DNA from: an uncultured Rhodospirillales bacterium
GTDB lineage: Bacteria > Pseudomonadota > Alphaproteobacteria > RF32 > CAG-239
Direction of reading: 5' to 3'
DNA: 50,276 nucleotides
NCBI GenBank assembly: GCA_902778645.1
Contig: CACYYO010000007.1
Span: 1 to 50,276, forward strand
Part shown: piece after piece, positions 13,424-22,260 of the stretch
Numbering within the stretch: position 1 is the stretch's first letter
Layout of the letters: each line of letters begins with the position of its first letter
The notes under the pieces: model-generated
What the model was told of the DNA's origin: nothing
Database searches by the model: none
What the model saw: only the letters and a program-made list of their open reading frames with translations
Program-made: the position numbers and the translations under genes

Positions 13424-15652
13424 TTAATTTTGATGAACTCTATCATCTTCAATTACTGCCGTAATCTCAACTTGATTTGAGCGTGGGCGAATACCGGTAA
13501 CACGCGCATATACGCTCCATTTATCGGTCGTTCCGAAAGCATAATGCGTTCGTTCCACGCCAGATGTGGTTAAAATCTCGATATTCGGCTGAGTTTTAAG
13601 CATTACCTCGGTATTAAGCTCTGTTGCCGTAACCTCATAAACTCCGGCAAGCGAGCCGTTTTTACTCCGTAATGCCAACACATTCGGAACACCATCGGTA
13701 AAACTAACCGGCTCGGATAATGTGAGCTTTAAGCCATCTTGAGAGATAATCTCGCCACCTGAACCCCAATGAGCCATATCGTGTGTAATCGCAATAAGAT
13801 CGCCGTATGTCGGAATTAAACCCTCAAGCTCGGTCGTAAATGTCACAATGCGCCGCCGATAACGATTTGCCAAAGCCATGTAGACGGCTTCACGCTGAGC
13901 TTGCTCTTTGTTTGTACAGCCGAATAATTCAACCGTAGCGGTTTTATCGGATGCTGAACCGGCAAATGTTCCGGTAATCTCGGATGTCTTCCAAGTTCGC
14001 TCCGAGAAATACTGCACGCAAACGCTGTCTGCTGTATCTTCAGACGGCATAATGTATTGGATTGATAGCGAGTTTTTTACGATATTGCGAGGACTAAACA
14101 TCGCAACCGGTATTGTTTTCGGCTCATCACGGACAAACCTCACAATGCCGCCTTGAATAAATGCCACCGCTCGTCCTGTCTTGGCAACACGATTTAAGGC
14201 ATCATACACCGTCAACTTACTATCAAATACGGCATTAAACGTATCTTCGCGACTATTCCATTTCTGCTCTAATTGATAAAGCGCGTTCAAATCGATGGAT
14301 TTATCAGTCAGTTTTGCGCCGTAGTCAGCTTTTATAATGTCAGCCAAAGCCCAAGCAATCGACCGTGTCGGCACTAAATCACTCCATCCGCCGTTTGGAG
14401 ACCATGTCTTTAACTTTCGTGTCACAATACAGTTGACTAAGTTACTTGAGCGTTGCGAGAGGTTGTTGGTGGCTCTCATGATAACAGCCAACAGCGTAAC
14501 ATTGCCGTAGTCCTTATCTGATACCACATAGCCTTTAGCCGCAACCCAACGCAATTCATGTCCGGCACGGGAACGCTCATCTTTCTCATCAAGCCTCGTT
14601 GCTCGAACTTCATAGCGACCTTCCTCGACCGGATAAGTATATGTCCGGTAAATACCATTAACTGTTGCATCTGTCAGACTTTCTGTGCCTAGAGTAAACC
14701 AATCACCGAGAGGATTGTCCTCATCATCAATAAGACGAGCATCAACACGCCATTCGAGCGATTTACTGTTCAAACCACCACTATCGTTGGCATAGTAAAG
14801 ACCGCGCTGACAAGCCATATCAATTTCAATCTTATTGACGACAGTTTCTGTCGGATTAAGCACAAAACCGCCGGTAATCTCTCCTAAAAGCAATTCTTGA
14901 CCGGCAATTTCAGCAGATGTTACCACATCCTCATCAAATAAAGTGTTTCTCTCCCCTGGGTTAAGGATTTGATAAGTAATTTCCTTAAATGAACTGATTG
15001 GCGTGTCCTCAATCCTGATCTGCTCTACATCATACGAACCTTGTCCGATACAATGGAGCTGATAAACGTATTGTTCGTTGTTTTGGTAGCGATAATAAGG
15101 TTGAGAGGCAAAATCAGGATAAATCAGGTGTTTGCCATAAATAACCGGTATCGGGTTTCCCAAACGTGCCGAATTGCCTTGAGCCTGTAAAGAATATGTC
15201 GGGCTTTGCGTAAACGAAGATGATGATGCTGACGGCATTCCATTCATTGCCGGTCTTGGCGTTGGTACGAGCGTATTGATAAGCATACCTCCGGCGATAG
15301 AAACAGCCGCCGCCGCGGTTGCTCCTGCAATTGCACCATAAGCCGCACCAACCGCACCACCGGTATAAACGGTTGCCGCAACCAACGCAATCGTCAAGAT
15401 AATCCTGAGCGGATTTGAGCTTTTACCCCCTAAAGGCAAAGAAACAATGCTGATTAACTCATTACTATCCAGCACGTTTCCCCAATCTTTGCGTAACACC
15501 GGCGCACCGTTGATCAAGCAAATTATCGGCATTGTTGTATCAACTTTCTGCTCCTTGATAATCTGCCAGACCGTTTTCGGCTGTTCAATGATACAGCTTA
15601 TCCGTCCCTTATCAAGCTGACAAGGGTTTGTAAAATAGTTAAAGTAAAGCAT
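13424..15652 (-). CDS. J-like host-specificity/tail tip protein
   Basis: A 742-residue protein of the lambda gpJ class. An Ala/Gly-rich hydrophobic stretch near residues 80-135 (AATVYTGGAVGAAYGAIAGA) is typical of the N-terminal region of these proteins in alphaproteobacterial phages. It is followed by GNPIPVIYGKHLIYP and a long beta-rich central domain resembling baseplate hub domains. It is shorter than lambda J (1132 residues), lacking the distal fibronectin region, consistent with receptor binding done by the separate fibres. The ATG at 15652 overlaps the stop of the NlpC gene by one base. Confidence 0.85.
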   Translation of the reverse strand: MLYFNYFTNPCQLDKGRISCIIEQPKTVWQIIKEQKVDTTMPIICLINGAPVLRKDWGNVLDSNELISIVSLPLGGKSSNPLRIILTIALVAATVYTGGAVGAAYGAIAGATAAAAVSIAGGMLINTLVPTPRPAMNGMPSASSSSFTQSPTYSLQAQGNSARLGNPIPVIYGKHLIYPDFASQPYYRYQNNEQYVYQLHCIGQGSYDVEQIRIEDTPISSFKEITYQILNPGERNTLFDEDVVTSAEIAGQELLLGEITGGFVLNPTETVVNKIEIDMACQRGLYYANDSGGLNSKSLEWRVDARLIDDEDNPLGDWFTLGTESLTDATVNGIYRTYTYPVEEGRYEVRATRLDEKDERSRAGHELRWVAAKGYVVSDKDYGNVTLLAVIMRATNNLSQRSSNLVNCIVTRKLKTWSPNGGWSDLVPTRSIAWALADIIKADYGAKLTDKSIDLNALYQLEQKWNSREDTFNAVFDSKLTVYDALNRVAKTGRAVAFIQGGIVRFVRDEPKTIPVAMFSPRNIVKNSLSIQYIMPSEDTADSVCVQYFSERTWKTSEITGTFAGSASDKTATVELFGCTNKEQAQREAVYMALANRYRRRIVTFTTELEGLIPTYGDLIAITHDMAHWGSGGEIISQDGLKLTLSEPVSFTDGVPNVLALRSKNGSLAGVYEVTATELNTEVMLKTQPNIEILTTSGVERTHYAFGTTDKWSVYARVTGIRPRSNQVEITAVIEDDRVHQN

Positions 15653-16059
15653 TAAATGTTCTCTTTTACTCGATAATAGGAATGTAAAAACCAACCGCAC
15701 AAATTAAGTGACGGCACATCTTGAAACACGACACCATTCTCACGTACGCAATGAAGAACGCCACCGCCGTCAATATCAAGCCAAATACCGGCATGAACCG
15801 GATTTTTAGCTTGCCGCATAAAGACAATATCGCCTTCTTGTGGTTTTTCGACTTCTTCAAGAGCCTGAAAAGCCGCATCGTGCTGGAAAGCATTAAGCAC
15901 ATCGCGGAAATTGTCTGGATCAACGTTAACCATTGGTACGTTATGACCATATTCTTGTTTGTGGATATAACGAACAAAGCCCCAACAGTCAAAACTATCG
16001 GGGCCTTGTGCTCCTGCCACCCACGGCAAGCCTATATATTTAAGTGCAAAATGTGTCAT
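15652..16059 (-). CDS. NlpC/P60 family tail peptidase (lambda gpK-like)
   Basis: A 135-residue protein with the catalytic Cys in DSFDCWGFVRY (Cys near residue 25) and the His in PVHAGIW (near 88), the dyad of C40 peptidases. It is phage-tail associated and would cut peptidoglycan cross-bridges during DNA entry or act in tail-tip assembly. It overlaps the upstream gene by 4 nt and the J gene by 1 nt, indicating coupled translation. Confidence 0.85.
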   Translation of the reverse strand: MTHFALKYIGLPWVAGAQGPDSFDCWGFVRYIHKQEYGHNVPMVNVDPDNFRDVLNAFQHDAAFQALEEVEKPQEGDIVFMRQAKNPVHAGIWLDIDGGGVLHCVRENGVVFQDVPSLNLCGWFLHSYYRVKENI

Positions 16060-16598
16060 CGTGATAATCCAGGATATTTGCTGACGGTGTAGTTTTCAGC
16101 CGGAAAGGACTTATTGCCTATATCCATCATGCGAGCTGTGGCTGTGATTTTCAGTACATCCACCTGAATATCCGTAATAACAAGCGTAATCGGCGGATTC
16201 ATCTGCGGACAACTCTTATCATCCGATAAATACGGCCGGTACGTCATCTCAATCATATCCTGTGTTTCAATTGCATTATCTAAGTATTGAATAATCTCGG
16301 TCGAAACATTATCAAGTGTGAGTGTAATTTCCGGTACCGGTACGGTTTCAACCGGTGGAAGCTGTAAATCAAACGCCATAGCGATAAATTCCACCGTTTT
16401 TCCGGCATCTAAAGGAGCTGTGTCTTCCAAAGTGCAAAAATGACTGATATTATCTCGTACAACACGGATAGCGGTTGGATTACCGTCATCATCAAAGAAA
16501 GTCGGATGTCTTAACTCTAAAGTATGTAAAATCGTCACATCACTCGGAGCTGAGGCATAGGCTTCCTTTAAGGCTTCGGATAAAGTTGCATCGGTCAT
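16056..16598 (-). CDS. phage minor tail protein, DUF1833-type (gpL position)
   Basis: A 180-residue protein beginning MTDATLSEALKEAYASAPSD, with LHTLELRHPTF and a middle acidic beta-rich part. This pattern matches DUF1833 tail proteins, which take the place of lambda gpL before the NlpC/P60 gene. Likely part of the tail tip complex. Overlaps both neighbours by 4 nt. Confidence 0.75.
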   Translation of the reverse strand: MTDATLSEALKEAYASAPSDVTILHTLELRHPTFFDDDGNPTAIRVVRDNISHFCTLEDTAPLDAGKTVEFIAMAFDLQLPPVETVPVPEITLTLDNVSTEIIQYLDNAIETQDMIEMTYRPYLSDDKSCPQMNPPITLVITDIQVDVLKITATARMMDIGNKSFPAENYTVSKYPGLSR

Positions 16599-16996
16599 TC
16601 TTCAACCTCTTGAGAATTCTCTGCAGGATGATTGGTTTCAAATTCCCACACAGTAAAGGTTTTGACCTCAATATTCGGAAATTCCGGTTGTTCAGGAATA
16701 TCACGCAAATACTGCATATAGCCCAGAATTTGCCTATAAGTCTCGGCATCATCCGAGGTTTCAATACCCAACTCCTGTTGACTTTTATACCGTTCAACAC
16801 GCCATTTGATATCGTCTATGTATTGATCACGCTGTTTTCGCACATTAGCGGCTTTTTCTTCTTCGGTCGGAATATAAGGCTCATTTTCGACCGCTTCCAA
16901 ATATTCACCTTTATCTTCAATGTGACTGTTGTTTTCATTACAATATACGGCAAGATCCGCATATTCTTTATTTGTATATGGTTTATTTAATTTCAT
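16595..16996 (-). CDS. tail fibre assembly/chaperone-like protein
   Basis: A 133-residue, strongly acidic protein beginning MKLNKPYTNKEYADLAVYCN. The central part (EEKAANVRKQRDQYIDDIKW) resembles phage tail-assembly chaperones of the XkdW/DUF4376 kind, in which residues of the form RxxRdxxLxxxdw recur. Located just after the fibre and adhesin genes, as expected for a fibre chaperone. Confidence 0.6.
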   Translation of the reverse strand: MKLNKPYTNKEYADLAVYCNENNSHIEDKGEYLEAVENEPYIPTEEEKAANVRKQRDQYIDDIKWRVERYKSQQELGIETSDDAETYRQILGYMQYLRDIPEQPEFPNIEVKTFTVWEFETNHPAENSQEVEE

Positions 16997-17004
16997 TTTT
17001 CCTC

Positions 17005-17646
17005 CTAAGTATTGATAGCTTTATAAGTGCTTCCGTCTTTGCATACTTTTACATTAAAATGGTCTTCAGTATATGTGTAGTCAGATGAATCCATTTGAAA
17101 ATCCAATCTGGCATAGCCGCCTTGACCATTACCGGCTGTAGAGGAATTTCCGACACCTCCACCGCCGTATGTTAAGTATTTTGAAGCTGTTGAATAGTTT
17201 GCACCGTTAGAACCGGTACATCCGGCTGTTGCAGTTGCTGTTCCACCATCGCCACCCCAGTCTGAGCCGCCGTCATAATAACCGGTATGAGCCCCGGAGC
17301 CTTTGCCACCTCCTGCAGTATTTCCAAAAGCTGTACTGTCACCGCCATTGCCACCGTAAGCACTTCCACCATTGTCGGCAATACGTTGCCCCGCACCTCC
17401 GGCACCGACTACAATCGTGTATTCTGTACCACCAGTAACACTGACTGTTCCTGTAACTTGTGCTCCTTGGCCGCCATTACGTCCTCGTTCCCAAACCATG
17501 AAGTGACAGGAAGAACCCCCGGCTCCGGCACCAACAATAATGAATTTGCAGAGAGTATCTTTTGGAGGCGTAACCGTATAAGTACCAGGTGTGGTATATT
17601 CGTAAGTTTTCCAGTATTTTGCATTATTTGTTATTAGAGCTTTCAT
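17005..17646 (-). CDS. glycine-rich tail adhesin, copy 2
   Basis: A 213-residue protein beginning MKALITNNAKYWKTYEYTTP. A beta-sandwich-like N-terminus (TPGTYTVTPPKDTLCKFIIV) is followed by several glycine-rich blocks (GAGAGG, GNGGD, GGGGVGN) and a C-terminal SSDYTYTEDHFNVKVCKDG segment. Such Gly blocks occur in T2 gp38-type adhesins, where they fold as polyglycine-II helices with receptor loops between. It follows fibre copy 2 by 8 nt and is paired with it. The start at 17646 is preferred; an earlier in-frame start would overlap the fibre gene. Confidence 0.65.
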   Translation of the reverse strand: MKALITNNAKYWKTYEYTTPGTYTVTPPKDTLCKFIIVGAGAGGSSCHFMVWERGRNGGQGAQVTGTVSVTGGTEYTIVVGAGGAGQRIADNGGSAYGGNGGDSTAFGNTAGGGKGSGAHTGYYDGGSDWGGDGGTATATAGCTGSNGANYSTASKYLTYGGGGVGNSSTAGNGQGGYARLDFQMDSSDYTYTEDHFNVKVCKDGSTYKAINT

Positions 17647-17654
17647 AGTGCCTC

Positions 17655-18545
17655 CTAATAACCACAAGCATACCAAATACCGGTACCAGAAAAGTCATCA
17701 CCATTACCCCACTTAAATTGTGATGAGCTGGTATATTCCACAGTAAAGTTTCCATCGCCTCCTGTTTGCATTCCTGATCTGCAAGCAGAAATAAGAACCA
17801 TATAGTCAGTGTTTGAAAATGCTTTAAGTAGCGTAACTGTCGTTTGCGTATCTTGAGAAATAGAAACTCTTCCACCTTGTTCAATCCAACCATCAGACCA
17901 AACTCGATACCAAGAAGTACCGTTAACGTATGTCTGGATAATAACATGACATGTTGCAAGGTTGGCAGTTCCAATATAACCTTGAGCCTTTACAAATGCT
18001 GTTGTGGCTATTTTCGTTGAATTATCGTTAGTTGCCGGTGTCGGAGCATATGTGTAAATACTTCCGTTCTTATCGACATTACAAGATATTACACAATTAA
18101 CCTCACTACCGGTGGCGGCATTTCTGGCCAATAATTGAGCTACTTGTACTCCTGCAGTTGTACGTGTAAACCGTACATCACCCATGATTTTGTTGTTCTT
18201 GTCAAAAACTCGGAAACTTCCTTGTACTTGTTTAGCCGGACTTGCTTCTGTATAATCCCCATTTGCTTTTTTAATATTCCATGAGTCATCATCGGCGGCC
18301 TGTAATGTCTTCACTCCTGTAAAGGTTTCATTACCGGCTTTATGAGCTACAGTTAAATCACTTGCAATAGAAGAAAGAGCGGTATAAACCGCCCCTGAAG
18401 TAATTGCATTGTTTGAACCTGATGTTGGAGTTGAATCCAGTCTTACTTTTCCTGCCGCGCTCGTGCTGGCTGTCGGAATATTATCCGTATATGGATAAAG
18501 ATAGTCGCCACTCCTGTTTTTGAGCTTTACATTTCTGTTTACCAT
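17655..18545 (-). CDS. tail fibre protein, copy 2
   Basis: A 296-residue protein, paralogous along its length to the gene at 19516: the same N-terminus (KLKNRSGDYLYPYTDNIP), the SGSNNAITSGAVYTAL motif, VAHKAGNETFTGVKTL, and a C-terminal SDGWIEQGGRVSISQ phage-fibre motif that leads to the final WYACGY. The C-terminal distal part (residues 215-296) is the most diverged. Together with its adhesin partner it is a second receptor-binding cassette. Confidence 0.75.
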   Translation of the reverse strand: MVNRNVKLKNRSGDYLYPYTDNIPTASTSAAGKVRLDSTPTSGSNNAITSGAVYTALSSIASDLTVAHKAGNETFTGVKTLQAADDDSWNIKKANGDYTEASPAKQVQGSFRVFDKNNKIMGDVRFTRTTAGVQVAQLLARNAATGSEVNCVISCNVDKNGSIYTYAPTPATNDNSTKIATTAFVKAQGYIGTANLATCHVIIQTYVNGTSWYRVWSDGWIEQGGRVSISQDTQTTVTLLKAFSNTDYMVLISACRSGMQTGGDGNFTVEYTSSSQFKWGNGDDFSGTGIWYACGY

Positions 18546-18565
18546 AAATATCTCCTAAAATTATT

Positions 18566-18631
18566 GCCTCCGAAGATATTATGACAACAGAGCCTAGCTC
18601 GTGGTCACGCTAACCATAATCGGTCGGAGGC
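18566..18631. repeat. inverted repeat between adhesin copy 1 and fibre copy 2
   Basis: GCCTCCGA (18566-18573) and TCGGAGGC (18624-18631) form an 8-bp inverted repeat across the cassette junction. Next to it, at 18652-18695, TTAGTC-type hexamers are repeated five times; the same hexamers appear at 20395-20437 upstream of fibre copy 1. Confidence 0.5.
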
Positions 18632-18660
18632 ATTCTCCGATACGGTTTTGTTTTAGTCAT
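18610..18660 (-). CDS. possible micro-ORF, 16 residues
   Basis: An ATG-started frame reading MTKTKPYRRMPPTDYG then stop, between adhesin copy 1 and fibre copy 2. Its start lies in the GACTAA repeat region. It is too short to judge; it could be the remnant of a fibre N-terminus or a real small protein. Confidence 0.25.
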   Translation of the reverse strand: MTKTKPYRRMPPTDYG

Positions 18661-18687
18661 GTTAGTCACGTCCTTAGTCCTTTAGTC

Positions 18688-19506
18688 TTAGTTAGTTTTG
18701 TAAAGTTTATATCTTGAGCCATCTTTAACGGCTTTATAAGTATATTCATCAACATAATAATCATAGTCAGATGAAGTTGATTGATAGGCAATCGTAATAT
18801 AGCCTGTTCCATCACGATAGCCTTGGGTATGGATAGTATTTTTGCATATTGCTGAATTGGTATACGATGAACCGCCACCTCCGCCGCCACATACACTGGA
18901 TCCATAGGCTCCTCCTGAGCCACCACCGCCGCCGTACCAACCAGCTCCACCGGTAGCACCATAAGCACCGACCCCACCTAGTCCAAAGCCTCCGGCTTTA
19001 CCATAGGCTGTATAATACATACCTGAAGAACCTCTGGCACCACCGGCAGATTGTGTTCCGCCACCTCCACCGCCACCATATGTGACCGCTATACCAGCAC
19101 CTCCTGTTATTTTACCGCCGCCACCTCCGCCGCCAGGTGTATTTGCCGTAGATCCTGAACCACCACCTCCTGCAACGATTAAGCGAGAGTTAAGCGATGT
19201 TGTATCTGTTACACCAGTGTTATCCGTACGAATATCTGCCGCATTGTATTCAGCTTTATTAGCGGCTGAAGGGATTGCACCGACCATTATATAAAATGTT
19301 TGATTTGGCGTCACTGCCATATCACATTGTACTCGACCACCTTTACCTGCTGTTTTACTTCCAATATGGCCTCTACTTGCGACACAATCAATTTTAAGTG
19401 TGGTTATTCCTGCTGGAACAGTATATGTTTGAAAAGTATCAGAAGAATTAAACGTCGTTCTTTTATAATACTTTCTTACAGTCTCTTTCATGGATTTATA
19501 ACTCAT
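18688..19506 (-). CDS. glycine-rich tail adhesin, copy 1
   Basis: A 272-residue protein beginning MSYKSMKETVRKYYKRTTFN, then a beta-rich part (FQTYTVPAGITTLKIDCVA) and a long set of Gly runs, the longest of seven or eight residues, between short variable loops. The C-terminus (SSDYDYYVDEYTYKAVKDGS) matches copy 2 in design. It pairs with the fibre at 19516. The Gly-rich layout suggests a polyglycine-II adhesin tip that decides host range. The antisense frames across it are proline-rich artefacts. Confidence 0.7.
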   Translation of the reverse strand: MSYKSMKETVRKYYKRTTFNSSDTFQTYTVPAGITTLKIDCVASRGHIGSKTAGKGGRVQCDMAVTPNQTFYIMVGAIPSAANKAEYNAADIRTDNTGVTDTTSLNSRLIVAGGGGSGSTANTPGGGGGGGKITGGAGIAVTYGGGGGGGTQSAGGARGSSGMYYTAYGKAGGFGLGGVGAYGATGGAGWYGGGGGSGGAYGSSVCGGGGGGSSYTNSAICKNTIHTQGYRDGTGYITIAYQSTSSDYDYYVDEYTYKAVKDGSRYKLYKTN

Positions 19507-19515
19507 AACACTCTC

Positions 19516-20403
19516 CTAATGCCCACAAGCATACCAATATGCACCGGTGTATGAAGTATAGATGTTTAATGTAAATCCTGATGTTGTAATGGCGTTAATC
19601 AACGGTGGTCTACCATCCGTACTCGCTGTTGTATGATATGCCGAGATCTGGACTGTTGCGCTATCTGTTGCAAATGGTTTATTGAAATTAACAGTTTGAG
19701 TTGCCGCTGACCTTGCGACATATCCTCCTTGTTCAATCCAGCCGTCACTCCAAATGCGATACCATGAGGTTCCATTAGCATAAGTTTCAACAATAACATG
19801 AACTGCCTCTAAATTTGAAGGCGTTATATATCCGCTTAAATTATTCTTAACATAAGCTGTTGTCGCAATTTTGGTGGAATTGTCACTTGTCGCCGGTGTC
19901 GGTGCTGAAGTGTAGGCATTTCCATCTTTATCTACGATGCAAGAGATATAACAAGAAACTTCACTTCCTGTGACAGCGTTTCTGGCCAATAGTTGCGTTA
20001 TCTGAGATCCTGATGTTTGACGTGCAAATCTAACATCTCCCATGATTTTTCTATTTTTATCAATCATTCTGAATGCGCCAGCAACCTGAACAGACGGTGC
20101 CGCTACAGTATAATCTCCGTTAGCTTTCTGAATTAACCAAGCATCATCATTGCTGACTTGTAATGTCTTGGTTCCTGTAAAGGTTTCATCACCTGCTTTA
20201 TGAGCTACGGTCAAATCACTTGCGATAGAATTAAGGGCGGTAAAAACCGCCCCTGATGTAATCGCATTATTTGATCCTGATGTTGGTGTTGTATCCAATT
20301 TTACTTTTCCGGCCGTTGAAGAGGACGCGGCCGGAATGTTATCCGTATATGGATAAAGGTAATCTCCACTACGGTTCTTTAGTTTTACGTTTTTGTTAGT
20401 CAC
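19516..20403 (-). CDS. tail fibre protein, copy 1
   Basis: A 295-residue protein with the shared N-terminal module KLKNRSGDYLYPYTDNIP, repeated motif SGSNNAITSGAVFTAL, a central VARQTSG/ARNAVTGSEV region, the WIEQGGYV motif and the C-terminal YWYACGH. The middle and N-terminus match copy 2 well; the region after WIEQGG is different. It lies 9 nt before adhesin copy 1. Confidence 0.75.
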   Translation of the reverse strand: MTNKNVKLKNRSGDYLYPYTDNIPAASSSTAGKVKLDTTPTSGSNNAITSGAVFTALNSIASDLTVAHKAGDETFTGTKTLQVSNDDAWLIQKANGDYTVAAPSVQVAGAFRMIDKNRKIMGDVRFARQTSGSQITQLLARNAVTGSEVSCYISCIVDKDGNAYTSAPTPATSDNSTKIATTAYVKNNLSGYITPSNLEAVHVIVETYANGTSWYRIWSDGWIEQGGYVARSAATQTVNFNKPFATDSATVQISAYHTTASTDGRPPLINAITTSGFTLNIYTSYTGAYWYACGH

Positions 20404-20441
20404 GTTTTAGTCCTTTAGTCTTAGTTGTTAGTCAAAAATTC

Positions 20442-21218
20442 TTAGGAATTCATTTCCTCATAGGAGATGATTTCCGATTTAGTTGCATAAGTAGTGGCAA
20501 TATTATTACCGCTTGCATCTGCTGTTGCTTTGGTTGCTGTGGCATCTGCAGATAATGCCCCAACATCTGCCGCAGATAAGGTAATGTTGCTTGTCAAAGC
20601 TTTACCGTTTACCGTACGAGCTGTCGGAACATACCCTGTTAAATCAACTTTAGCTGTTTCCATGGCGACTACTTTGTAATAACCGATTTGAACAGATGCA
20701 GAAGATTGTAATGCCGCACTTAAAGCATTCTCAGACGTGTAAGTGTAATCAGATGATGTGGATTCAACCGAATATATCCACAAATCAGGAACTTCTTGCT
20801 CACTAATGAAGATATTATCGCCAACCTTATAATCAGTATTAGCCGCAGAATTTAAGGCTGTGACCATTGCTGAATAAGTTTCAAAGGAAACGGCACGAGC
20901 ACGTCCCTCAGCAATGCTTTTGGCTGAATTTGCGGTTGTTTCAACAGTTGATAAAGCCGTTTTAGTGGCATAAGTATCAACGATATTATTGCCACTAGCA
21001 TCTGCTGTTGCTTTAGCCGCTGTTCCGGTAGCATCTAATTTGGCATCTAAGGCCGTTTTAGCACCCCCGGATGTCAAAACCTTAGTAGAATTTGCTGTCG
21101 GTGTTGTTTCTGTTTGCACCAGGCCTTTGACGGAACTTGAGGCGTCCGGTACATTTGTTGTATACGGCTCTAAGTATTCGCCATCAGCGTTTTTAAGTTT
21201 AATGCGTTTAGTCGTCAT
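20442..21218 (-). CDS. tail fibre-like protein sharing the fibre N-terminal module
   Basis: A 258-residue protein beginning MTTKRIKLKNADGEYLEPYT, the same N-terminal module as the two fibre genes, followed by Ala/Thr-rich repeats (two TGTAAKATADASGNN-like blocks, GALSADATATKATADASG) that look like trimeric fibre shaft sequence. It ends in KSEIISYEEMNS, resembling the ends of its neighbours (FYEEMD, LYEDM). Probably an intermediate fibre segment. Confidence 0.65.
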   Translation of the reverse strand: MTTKRIKLKNADGEYLEPYTTNVPDASSSVKGLVQTETTPTANSTKVLTSGGAKTALDAKLDATGTAAKATADASGNNIVDTYATKTALSTVETTANSAKSIAEGRARAVSFETYSAMVTALNSAANTDYKVGDNIFISEQEVPDLWIYSVESTSSDYTYTSENALSAALQSSASVQIGYYKVVAMETAKVDLTGYVPTARTVNGKALTSNITLSAADVGALSADATATKATADASGNNIATTYATKSEIISYEEMNS

Positions 21219-21239
21219 GTTATTTTCTCCTAATTTTTG

Positions 21240-21452
21240 TTAATCCATTTCTTCGTAAAAAATGACATCAGCAATCTTGGCGTAAGTCCTGCTGATGTTG
21301 TTTTCCTCTGCATCTACCTGAACTTGCTCTGCAAATTCATCAAATGCTCGGGCGACTGCACCGGAAGTAATTAAATTATTACTACCGATAACCGGCGATG
21401 CATCCACGTTTACACGTGTAACCGGAAGCTTGCTTTTATCTTGATCTGCCAT
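21240..21452 (-). CDS. small fibre-related protein
   Basis: A 70-residue protein beginning MADQDKSKLPVTRVNVDASP, with the motif GSNNLITSGAVARAFDEF that recurs in the fibre genes (GSNNAITSGAV). It ends FYEEMD like the other fibre-shaft genes. The start at 21452 follows a GAGG site. Probably a fibre connector or a split shaft segment. Confidence 0.6.
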   Translation of the reverse strand: MADQDKSKLPVTRVNVDASPVIGSNNLITSGAVARAFDEFAEQVQVDAEENNISRTYAKIADVIFYEEMD

Positions 21453-21460
21453 GGTTGACC

Positions 21461-22249
21461 TCACATATCTTCATACAAAACTGCATCCAACGACACACCC
21501 AAAGACTGAAAGTCTGTCAGGAACTTAATGCTCCATCGTTCATTAGCCGCAAGCGGATAGTTCAAAATGACTGATCTTCCGTCATCCGACATTTGGTAAT
21601 TGTCCGGCATTACAAGCAAATTTTCGACATTAACCGAAAGAATTTGCTCGATTGAGCCTAAGGACGTTGGAATGGGCAATATTGTTTGATTTGCCGTAGC
21701 TATACCGTGTGTCGTTGTCGGAAAACTTCCTTTCACAATACTTTCAGCTTGTTCCATCCATTCTCGGGCAGAATGTCGACCACCAATAGCTTGAACCTCG
21801 GCATCTGTTCCTTCAGCCCAAGTTTTGGCATTTTGTTCTGATTGACGACTTGCTGTTTCAGAGTGGCTCGCGTTATTAGCAGATGTCGTACTTCTGTTTG
21901 CTTGCTCTGTGGCTGTTTGTGCGGCAGTTTGAGCTTGTCCGACAAGGTCGCTTGTGCCTGAATGAATAGAATCTCGTGTATCTTGAATCGCTTTAGCCAC
22001 ACTTGGCACATCGCCATTCTGAGTATGAACAACGGTTGTACTATCGCCGTTAGCTATCTGATTAAGGATGGCCTCGTCAGCTTCCATTTTGACACGCATA
22101 TCATTAAGCACTTTGGCAACACTCGCGACTTTACCGCCCTCAGTTGTTACCTCGGTCGTAATTGAGCCGTGAACAACATCGTGCAATAAGCCAGTATCTA
22201 CCTCGGCTTTATCTACCGCGGCATCTAATCTTTCTTGCATATTTGGCAT
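21461..22249 (-). CDS. tail fibre/shaft protein with coiled-coil region
   Basis: A 262-residue protein. Residues 1-95 are helical with a repeated motif (VASVAKVLNDMRVKMEAD and PSVAKAIQDTRDS). A Gln/Thr/Ala-rich coiled-coil region follows (AQTAAQTATEQANRS) and then a beta-rich C-terminal domain. It likely attaches the fibre set to the tail. First gene of the fibre cluster after the minor tail gene. Confidence 0.65.
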   Translation of the reverse strand: MPNMQERLDAAVDKAEVDTGLLHDVVHGSITTEVTTEGGKVASVAKVLNDMRVKMEADEAILNQIANGDSTTVVHTQNGDVPSVAKAIQDTRDSIHSGTSDLVGQAQTAAQTATEQANRSTTSANNASHSETASRQSEQNAKTWAEGTDAEVQAIGGRHSAREWMEQAESIVKGSFPTTTHGIATANQTILPIPTSLGSIEQILSVNVENLLVMPDNYQMSDDGRSVILNYPLAANERWSIKFLTDFQSLGVSLDAVLYEDM

Positions 22250-22260
22250 TGAAAATTCCT

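Noticed and set aside
15721-16092. Plus-strand 123-codon frame opposite the NlpC/P60 gene
   Set aside because: The minus-strand gene has clear catalytic motifs and coupled starts; the plus frame is unsupported.
17229-17637. His/Arg-rich and Cys/Ser-rich plus-strand frames
   Set aside because: Antisense shadows of the second glycine-rich adhesin.
19082-19294. Proline-rich plus-strand frame
   Set aside because: It is the antisense reading of glycine codons in the adhesin gene and has no ribosome site.
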